From Flavobacteriales bacterium (GTDB lineage: Bacteria > Bacteroidota > Bacteroidia > Flavobacteriales_D > Sanyastnellaceae): a DNA stretch of 11,717 nucleotides. How positions within the stretch are numbered: the first letter of the stretch is position 1; each line of letters opens with the position of its first letter. The stretch is from the NCBI GenBank assembly GCA_027488055.1, contig JAIYCK010000132.1, positions 1 through 11,717 on the forward strand, in the 5' to 3' direction. The translations under genes and the position numbers were made by a program. Shown here piece after piece: positions 6,824 through 11,717 of this stretch. Below the pieces are notes generated by a model that was given only the letters and a program-made list of their open reading frames with translations, was not told where the DNA came from and made no database searches.

Positions 6824-6902
6824 GGTGCGAAATTAAGGGATATCACATTGAAGTTAATCATGGGATTTATCAATTGTGTCGATGAATAGCAATCCGCGCT
6901 CA

Positions 6903-6924
6903 TGCATTTCAATATCGAAATGCA
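6903..6924. repeat. Inverted repeat in the purK / propeller divergent region
   Basis: TGCATTTC (6903-6910) and GAAATGCA (6917-6924) are perfect reverse complements around a six-base spacer, in the 183-base gap between the divergent purK and propeller starts. It could be an operator for one or both genes or a short hairpin. The same eight bases, GAAATGCA, also occur at 861-868 upstream of the tonB-like gene. Confidence 0.4.
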
Positions 6925-7006
6925 CGATCAGGATTCCAAGCAGTCGGGTGGCTCTATTCGCGGTTTTGGTTTTTTCGTTGTATTATCGTGGAAATTTTGA
7001 AACCAC

Positions 7007-8083
7007 ATGAAACGAATTTTTTCTCTTATTCTCGCACTAGCTGTTTTTAATTCCAATTATGCGCAAACACTCAATGCGACGGAAAGTGTTGAATACGACA
7101 ACGTCAATGGAAGCTTTTTGGCCAGCAATTCCAATTCGATCATTGAAGTGGACGGCAATGGCAACGAAGTGGCTTTTTTTGGCAGCGCCGTGGCTGAATA
7201 TGGCATGGAAGTCATGGGCAATGCGCTCTATGCCATTGTGGGAAATCAAATCATTGGGTATGATCTGACATCGGGTTTGGAAATCAATACCATCACCATC
7301 TCAGGTGCACAATTTCTAAATGGCTTGGCAACTGATGGTGTAGACCGCATGTGGGTGACCGATTTTGCCGCCAAAAAGATTCACGCAATCGATTATGCTG
7401 ATTTGGCCAATCCAACTTCGAGTATCATCGTCAACAATACGACAACCACGCCAAACGGTATCTGTTATGACGGTGCCAACAATCGATTGGTATTCGTGAA
7501 TTGGGGTAGCAATGCCAAAATCAAACAAGTGGATTTGACTGACAATGCGGTGACCACTTTGGTGGACAATGCGGATGTGGGCAACATCGATGGCATCGAT
7601 CACGATGGCAATGGCAATTTTTATGTGAGCTCATGGACACCCAATCGCATCACCAAATGGAGCAGCGAATTTACCATTGATGAAATCATCACCGTCACTG
7701 GACTTAGCAGCCCGGCGGATATTTGTTATGCTCCAGAAAATGACACATTGGCTATTCCGAATTCGGGCAATTCAACGATCAAATATGTAGGATTCTCAGG
7801 AGTGAACGTGGCAGAATCGCAAGGCGGTGCTGATTATTTTGTGTGTTATCCGAATCCAATGACAGCGAACAGCATTGTGTCGTTTGAGTTGAAACAGGCT
7901 GGTAAGGTGACGCTTCAGTTGTTGGATGCGAATGGCAAAACAGTACTCACTGCTTTGAGCGAGCAAATGCCTGCGGCCAAACACAAGGTAGTACCGCAAC
8001 TCAATGACCTTGCGGCAGGTACATATTTTTGGGAATTGACAACCGCTCATACATCGCGTCGATTGCAAGTGATCGTGCGCTAA
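7007..8083 (+). CDS. Secreted NHL/SMP-30-like beta-propeller with T9SS type A sorting domain
   Basis: A 358-residue exported protein. It has a signal peptide (MKRIFSLILALAVFNSNYA, cut before Gln20). The middle, about 25-270, has repeats of roughly 40 residues: NGLATDGVDRMWVTDFAAKKIHAID, NGICYDGANNRLVFVNW, DGIDHDGNGNFYVSSWTPNRITKW, ADICYAPENDTLAIPN. These read as propeller blades of the NHL or SMP-30/gluconolactonase type. From about residue 281 (YPNPM) the last 78 residues form a sorting tail of the kind recognised by the type IX secretion system: YPNP, VTLQLLDANGKTVL, LAAGTYFWELTT and a basic end. T9SS cargo is moved across the outer membrane and often anchored on the cell surface. Substrate or partner is unknown; no catalytic residues can be assigned. 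The start at 7007 is set by the signal peptide. A weak -7-like AAATTTTG lies at 6992-6999. It is followed after 11 bases by a small barrel gene. Confidence 0.87.
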   Translation: MKRIFSLILALAVFNSNYAQTLNATESVEYDNVNGSFLASNSNSIIEVDGNGNEVAFFGSAVAEYGMEVMGNALYAIVGNQIIGYDLTSGLEINTITISGAQFLNGLATDGVDRMWVTDFAAKKIHAIDYADLANPTSSIIVNNTTTTPNGICYDGANNRLVFVNWGSNAKIKQVDLTDNAVTTLVDNADVGNIDGIDHDGNGNFYVSSWTPNRITKWSSEFTIDEIITVTGLSSPADICYAPENDTLAIPNSGNSTIKYVGFSGVNVAESQGGADYFVCYPNPMTANSIVSFELKQAGKVTLQLLDANGKTVLTALSEQMPAAKHKVVPQLNDLAAGTYFWELTTAHTSRRLQVIVR

Positions 8084-8094
8084 TTTTTTCAGCC

Positions 8095-8637
8095 ATGCAC
8101 AATCGCATCACATATGGTCTTTGTATCCTCGCCTGTTTGTGCAGTGCTGGTGCTTGGTCACAAATCGATGAGCATGGTCCGGTTGCCAAACCAAAGAAAG
8201 AAGCACCAGCCAGCGAATTCAAGGATCGTTTGGTCTATGGTGGCAACGTAGGAGCCTTCTTCGGTACCAGTACTTTTGTCAATCTCAATCCGATGGTGGG
8301 TTACAAACTCACCGATGAATTTGTGTTGGGCGTGGGTCTGAATTATGTGTATTACAGCAATCCGGTATTCAAAGGCTCCTTGTTGGGCAAGAGCGTATGG
8401 GGTCGTTATTATTTCTTGGAGCAGTTCTATGCCCACACCGAGTTCGAGTCCATTCGATATACACAAGCGAGTTATGCCGAGCTTTTCAAACGCGATGTCA
8501 ATGTGGCCTTGGTTGGCCTCGGTTATCAGAGCAATTATTTTGGTGTCTCTATCTTGTATGATTTGATACAAGATCCGTATTCGCCGTATTCATTACCAAT
8601 CATCCGTGTCGGTGGAATGATCGGCATAGGGAACTGA
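8095..8637 (+). CDS. Small exported outer-membrane beta-barrel-like protein
   Basis: A 180-residue protein that starts MHNRITYGLCILACLCSAGAW, a signal peptide probably cut before Ser-Gln at about residue 22. A short charged linker (KPKKEAPASEFKDR) leads into glycine- and aromatic-rich strands: LVYGGNVGAFFGTSTFVNLNPMVGYKL, FVLGVGLNYVYYSN, SVWGRYYFLEQFYAHTEFES, VALVGLGYQSNYFGVSILYDL and IIRVGGMIGIGN. This is the pattern of a small outer-membrane barrel of the kind common in Bacteroidota, but the terminal residue is not Phe and no family name can be given. The ATG at 8095 is preferred over an in-frame ATG at 8029 because it begins the signal peptide and does not overlap the upstream gene. It lies 11 bases after the propeller stop, so the two should be cotranscribed. 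Confidence 0.72.
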   Translation: MHNRITYGLCILACLCSAGAWSQIDEHGPVAKPKKEAPASEFKDRLVYGGNVGAFFGTSTFVNLNPMVGYKLTDEFVLGVGLNYVYYSNPVFKGSLLGKSVWGRYYFLEQFYAHTEFESIRYTQASYAELFKRDVNVALVGLGYQSNYFGVSILYDLIQDPYSPYSLPIIRVGGMIGIGN

Positions 8638-8638
8638 T

Positions 8639-8679
8639 GGTTTGTTTTTTTCTCGTTGCTGAAACAGCGAGCACAAACC
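8639..8679. terminator. Two-part hairpin between convergent genes, possible terminator
   Basis: An inner stem, CTCGTTG (8652-8658) with CAGCGAG (8665-8671), sits inside an outer stem, GGTTTGT (8639-8645) with ACAAACC (8673-8679). Six T's on the left side form a bulge. Only 44 bases separate the two convergent stop codons, so this is the best candidate for stopping either transcript. It is not a classical terminator, since the T run precedes the inner stem. Confidence 0.45.
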
Positions 8680-8681
8680 TC

Positions 8682-9608
8682 CTAAAGGCTATCTCCTGAC
8701 TGCAACTCAATTGCGTTGTTTTCTTCTGTCGTCGGTGTTTCAGGGATGGCTTCTTGCGTCTCTTCAGGGCTTGGCGCTTCGTCCGATTCTGTGGATGTCG
8801 GCACTTCCGATTCGGGTAAGGATTCTATTTTTTTGGCTTGTTCTTTTTCTTCCTTTTCACGGTCTTCGTCAGCCATGGTTGCATCATAGCGCTCAAAATA
8901 ATTGTCGCCGATCAAACGCATCAAACGGGCAATTTGTCCCTGGCGTTTTTTCAAATAATTGCCGGGTTTAGCCACATTGTACTTGATGGGGTTGGGTAAA
9001 CATGCAGCGATGATTGCGGCTTCCTCTCGGCTCAATTGCATAGCCGTTTTGCCAAAATAATCTTGGGCCGCTGCTTCCACACCGAATTTGCATTCGCCCA
9101 CTTCAATCACGTTGAGATAAACTTCCATGATACGTTCCTTGCCCCAAATGAATTCAATCAGATAAGTGAAGTAGACTTCAAATCCTTTGCGAATCCATTT
9201 GCTAATTTTGGAACTACCTGGCCATAGAAAAACATTTTTGGCGGTCTGCTGTGTGATCGTACTCGCACCGCGGTATTTACCTTTTTTCTTGCCGATGGTC
9301 TCGTTGTATTTTTTGGCTTTTTCGACAGCGCCCCAGTCGATACCGCCGTGCTTCATGAAGTTATTGTCTTCACTCGCTACCACGGCCAATTTCATGTAGT
9401 TGGATATCTGCTCGCTATCGACCCATTCTTTGTGAAACGTGGTTTTTTCGCTGCAATCGCAAGTGAGATGAAGATACGTGGTAGGCGGATCGATCCATTT
9501 GTATAGTACGACCCATGCGATGGTAAGGGCAAAAAAGTATAAGATGGACTTCAGGGTCCATCTTATAATTCGTTTGCCGAGTGATTTTTTAGCCTTTGGT
9601 TCAACCAT
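8682..9608 (-). CDS. mtgA: Monofunctional biosynthetic peptidoglycan transglycosylase (GT51)
   Basis: Polymerises lipid II into glycan strands at the outer face of the inner membrane. The 308 residues show a basic cytoplasmic N-terminus, a single membrane anchor at about 19-36, and a GT51 domain. Its motifs are in order: AVVASEDNNFMKHGGID with catalytic Glu80, RGASTITQQTAKNVFLWPGSS (113-133), KERIMEVYLNVIEVG (157-171) and FGVEAAAQDYFGK, then LSREEAAIIAACLPNP. There is no transpeptidase domain, so it is the MtgA type rather than a class A PBP. It is longer than usual (about 230-240): from about residue 245 a 64-residue tail is rich in Glu, Ser, Thr and Pro. The ATG at 9608 comes three bases after the stop of the upstream peptidase gene, so the two are surely one transcript. 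The ddl gene nearby also serves cell-wall synthesis. Confidence 0.93.
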   Translation of the reverse strand: MVEPKAKKSLGKRIIRWTLKSILYFFALTIAWVVLYKWIDPPTTYLHLTCDCSEKTTFHKEWVDSEQISNYMKLAVVASEDNNFMKHGGIDWGAVEKAKKYNETIGKKKGKYRGASTITQQTAKNVFLWPGSSKISKWIRKGFEVYFTYLIEFIWGKERIMEVYLNVIEVGECKFGVEAAAQDYFGKTAMQLSREEAAIIAACLPNPIKYNVAKPGNYLKKRQGQIARLMRLIGDNYFERYDATMADEDREKEEKEQAKKIESLPESEVPTSTESDEAPSPEETQEAIPETPTTEENNAIELQSGDSL

Positions 9609-9611
9609 ACA

Positions 9612-10730
9612 TTAAAGGCCCAATTTTTTGCGAATTTCAGTTGGAATGGCATCCTTGTGAACCACAATGCCCACTGTTTTCATTTGATAGTAGGCTTTGG
9701 AAATGTATTGGTATCCGTTGTATGGATTTTTGGTTCCCCACGAATTTTTGATCGTGTAATAAAGTTGGCCATTTTGATCTTTCGCCATACCTGTAAGGTG
9801 CATCAAATGATCATCGGTGGTTTCAAACGAATCGAAACCGGCTTGGCGGTTGGCTTGGGTGACCTGTTGCTCGGTAATTACCTTTTTGAAAAGTTCGTCT
9901 TTGGTTACGTTGGCTTCGGGAAGCAAGGCCATGCCTTGGCCAAAGTCAAAACCTCTTTCGCTCACATCGGCATCCCACGCAATGCTGTATCCTTTGGCGA
10001 GCGCGTTGTCGGTGATGCTCATCATATCATCCAAGGTGACATTGTAGAACGAACCTTTGGCCCAATTGTCAGGTACTTCCAACACAAACGATTCGTTGAA
10101 CGGATGATGACTGAATGAAGTGATGGAAACGTAATCGCTGGCATTGATTTTCATCGCATCGCGGAATGTGATGGGATTGTATTCCTTGCCCTCATAAGTA
10201 AATGTGGTGGGCAATGCGCCCAAGTTGGCATCCAAAATACTGGTCACACTTTTTTTCCAGTTTTGATTGTTTGCGTTGAGGTTTTTCTTGAGCACCGTGT
10301 TTACGGTAGACTCAAGCAGATTGTCCAACCCATCGTGGTTGTGTCGCACCTCGTTGAAGGTAAGGCCAGCATAGGCGCTTTCAGGTACCAAGCCAAATTC
10401 TTTGACAATGTGAATGACATCGTGGCTCAAACCGCCGGGTCCAAATTGTTGTTTGCCTTGATAGCGCACATACGATTCTGCTTTTTTCTGGTAGGTGTGA
10501 TGCACGTTGAACATCTCGGAGAGATCGATGGGTTTATTTCCTTTGCGAATGATTTCGGCTTCGAGAAAAGAGATGGTAGCAAAGCTCCAGCATGTTCCAC
10601 TCGAACATTGATCCTCGGTATCACCTACCTTGATTTGGTGCACGGGGGTAAATTGATACGTGGCGACCTGAGCGGTGATGGTTATCGTCAGTACCATAGC
10701 AGCGACGAATGTCAAGATGGGTTTGTTCAT
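9612..10730 (-). CDS. Exported C1B-family (bleomycin hydrolase / aminopeptidase C-like) cysteine peptidase
   Basis: A 372-residue papain-fold peptidase. The active site can be read directly: Gln41 (oxyanion) and Cys47 in DQCSSGTCWSFAT, His308 in HLMHLTGM, and Asn329 in TIKNSWGT. The stretch GPGGLSHDVIHIVKEFGLVPESAYAG corresponds to the 'GG...m..li..ygvVP' segment that marks the C1B (bleomycin hydrolase/PepC) branch rather than ordinary papains. It has an N-terminal signal peptide (NKPILTFVAAMVLTITITA, cut before Gln21), so it should act in the periplasm or outside, whereas classical bleomycin hydrolases are cytoplasmic. It is shorter than these (about 450). The mature protein begins almost at the catalytic site, so there is no inhibitory pro-region. 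It is first in a unit with mtgA (3-base gap) and diverges from ddl. Substrate is unknown; peptide trimming in the envelope is an inference from the neighbours. Confidence 0.88.
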   Translation of the reverse strand: MNKPILTFVAAMVLTITITAQVATYQFTPVHQIKVGDTEDQCSSGTCWSFATISFLEAEIIRKGNKPIDLSEMFNVHHTYQKKAESYVRYQGKQQFGPGGLSHDVIHIVKEFGLVPESAYAGLTFNEVRHNHDGLDNLLESTVNTVLKKNLNANNQNWKKSVTSILDANLGALPTTFTYEGKEYNPITFRDAMKINASDYVSITSFSHHPFNESFVLEVPDNWAKGSFYNVTLDDMMSITDNALAKGYSIAWDADVSERGFDFGQGMALLPEANVTKDELFKKVITEQQVTQANRQAGFDSFETTDDHLMHLTGMAKDQNGQLYYTIKNSWGTKNPYNGYQYISKAYYQMKTVGIVVHKDAIPTEIRKKLGL

Positions 10731-10748
10731 TTTTGAAAAAAAATTTAG

Positions 10749-10764
10749 TCCGTAAGTATACGGA
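10749..10764. repeat. Inverted repeat upstream of the exported peptidase gene
   Basis: TCCGTA (10749-10754) and TACGGA (10759-10764) are perfect reverse complements around AGTA, 19-34 bases upstream of the peptidase ATG, in the 191-base divergent region with ddl. It overlaps the place where the peptidase promoter should be (a poor -7 match, TAAATTTT, lies at 10747-10740 on the minus strand), so an operator is possible. The rest of the region up to the ddl -7 box shows nothing I can assign. Confidence 0.4.
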
Positions 10765-10871
10765 ATTTTTCATCGCTTCCTATGGTTGTTGGGACGAACG
10801 GCCAAACTTCCTACTAAGTATGAAATGTGAATAGAATGATTCAGGCCATACATAGAATGCTGCGACTTGAA

Positions 10872-10879
10872 TATCTTTG
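10872..10879 (+). promoter_or_regulatory. -7 box of the ddl promoter
   Basis: TATCTTTG is an exact TAnnTTTG match 42 bases before the ddl ATG at 10922, giving a leader of about 35 bases. There is no clear -33 TTTG at the standard spacing. Confidence 0.5.
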
Positions 10880-10921
10880 GTTAAATAGATCGCATTGATT
10901 CATACATAATCCCGAAAGACA

Positions 10922-11717
10922 ATGAAAAAAGTAGCCGTCGTGTGCGGAGGATATAGCGGAGAAGCTGTGGTTAGCCACCGCAGCGCGCAAATGGTAATGG
11001 ACAACATCGATCGCTCTCGGTTTGAGCCAGTCAAAGTGATGATTGATAAATTGGCTTGGAAGGCCGAGTGGGAGGGAGTCAATTATCCAATCGACCGCAA
11101 CGATTTTACCTTCACGGCCAAAGGCGTCAAGTGCATGTTTGATGGCGTATTTATGATCATCCATGGCACACCTGGCGAAGACGGATTGCTGCAGGGTTAT
11201 TTCGAAATGCTGGGTATTCCCGTGACCACAGGCGGTGTATACACGCAGGCGCTTACATTCAACAAGAAGGCCACTACACGTGTATTATCAAGCATGGGAT
11301 TTCACACTGCGCGCAGTTTGCAATTGAAGGCGTGGGAGCCATATAGCTCCACTTTCATTTCACAGCACGTGGGTTTGCCTTGTTTTGTAAAACCCAATTG
11401 CGGAGGAAGCAGTTTGGGGACTTCGCGTGTGAATCATTTGGAAGAAATGCACTTGGCTTTGAACAAGGCTTTTGAAGTGGATGACCACGTCATCATTGAA
11501 GAGTTCATCAGTGGCACAGAAGTGACCTGTGGTGTGATCACATGGGAAGGTAAAGTGATGGCGTTGCCGGTAACAGAAATAGTTTCCAAAAAAGAATTTT
11601 TTGATTTTCAGGCGAAGTACGAAGGTCTATCCGAAGAAATTACCCCCGCGCGCTTGTCGCCCGAAGTCACCGAAAATATTCAACGATTGTCAGAAGACAT
11701 TTTTCGGAAATTGGAAT
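10922..11717 (+). CDS. ddl: D-alanine--D-alanine ligase (3' end cut by window edge)
   Basis: A cytoplasmic ATP-grasp ligase that makes the D-Ala-D-Ala dipeptide for peptidoglycan precursors. The first 265 residues of about 320-330 are present. Key segments are CGGYSGEAVVSHRSA (8-22) with Glu14 for the first D-Ala, IHGTPGEDGLLQGYFE (80-95), VKPNCGGSSLGTSRVN (156-171) with Ser163/Ser164, VIIEEFISGTEVTCGV (190-205), and the omega loop EFFDFQAKYEG (225-235). Lys232-Tyr233 align with Lys215-Tyr216 of E. coli DdlB. The retained Tyr predicts D-Ala-D-Ala rather than D-Ala-D-lactate product; enzymes of the latter type carry Phe or His there. The start at 10922 is the only one giving the usual short N-terminus before the Gly-rich motif. 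It diverges from the peptidase-mtgA unit. Confidence 0.96.
   Translation, partial: MKKVAVVCGGYSGEAVVSHRSAQMVMDNIDRSRFEPVKVMIDKLAWKAEWEGVNYPIDRNDFTFTAKGVKCMFDGVFMIIHGTPGEDGLLQGYFEMLGIPVTTGGVYTQALTFNKKATTRVLSSMGFHTARSLQLKAWEPYSSTFISQHVGLPCFVKPNCGGSSLGTSRVNHLEEMHLALNKAFEVDDHVIIEEFISGTEVTCGVITWEGKVMALPVTEIVSKKEFFDFQAKYEGLSEEITPARLSPEVTENIQRLSEDIFRKLE

Noticed and set aside
7316..7603. Minus-strand frame inside the propeller gene
   Set aside because: Composition and lack of any motif mark it as a shadow of the repetitive propeller coding sequence.
8682..9608. Class A penicillin-binding protein
   Set aside because: Only the GT51 domain is present and no transpeptidase SxxK, SxN or KTG motifs follow; the extra C-terminal length is a low-complexity acidic tail.
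10922..11717. Possible D-Ala-D-lactate (vancomycin-resistance type) ligase, suggested by Phe residues in the omega loop
   Set aside because: The residue that sets specificity (Tyr216 of E. coli DdlB) aligns with Tyr233, which is retained; the Phe residues are at other loop positions.

Overview
The window looks like an ordinary chromosomal stretch of a gliding or type IX-secreting member of the Bacteroidota, probably Flavobacteriales. Four things point there: a gldB-gldC gliding pair, a protein with a T9SS type A sorting tail, a Bacteroidota-style TonB protein, and several upstream regions carrying the TAnnTTTG -7 box typical of this phylum. No tRNA, rRNA, CRISPR array, transposase or phage gene is visible. 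No gene-free stretch exceeds 300 bases.

Layout, left to right. (1) 1-694, minus: a TonB-family energy transducer cut by the left edge. It diverges from (2) a small secreted cysteine-repeat protein (980-1312, plus), which ends in a strong bidirectional hairpin terminator. (3) gldC (1364-1693) and gldB (1751-2794), minus, read as gldB then gldC. (4) Divergent from gldB, an outer-membrane beta-barrel protein (2922-3728, plus) with its own terminator, then nadE (3853-4677, plus). (5) nadE and thyA converge on a large imperfect inverted repeat (4669-4806) with smaller hairpins inside. (6) purK (5678-6823, GTG start) and thyA (4818-5612), minus, read as purK then thyA. (7) Divergent from purK, a secreted NHL/SMP-30-like beta-propeller with a T9SS sorting tail (7007-8083), followed after 11 bases by a small outer-membrane barrel (8095-8637). 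(8) A two-gene minus-strand unit: an exported C1B (bleomycin-hydrolase-like) cysteine peptidase (9612-10730), then 3 bases later a monofunctional peptidoglycan transglycosylase (8682-9608). (9) Divergent from that unit, ddl (10922 to the right edge).

How the genes fit together: most of the window serves the cell envelope. TonB energises outer-membrane uptake. GldB and GldC belong to the gliding machinery. The propeller is probable T9SS cargo, and two barrel proteins sit in the outer membrane. MtgA and Ddl act in peptidoglycan synthesis. nadE, purK and thyA are housekeeping nucleotide and cofactor genes.

I did not find a clear new multi-gene system. The items most worth a second look are the cysteine-repeat protein, the exported peptidase-transglycosylase pair next to ddl, the propeller-barrel pair, and the nested inverted repeat between nadE and thyA.
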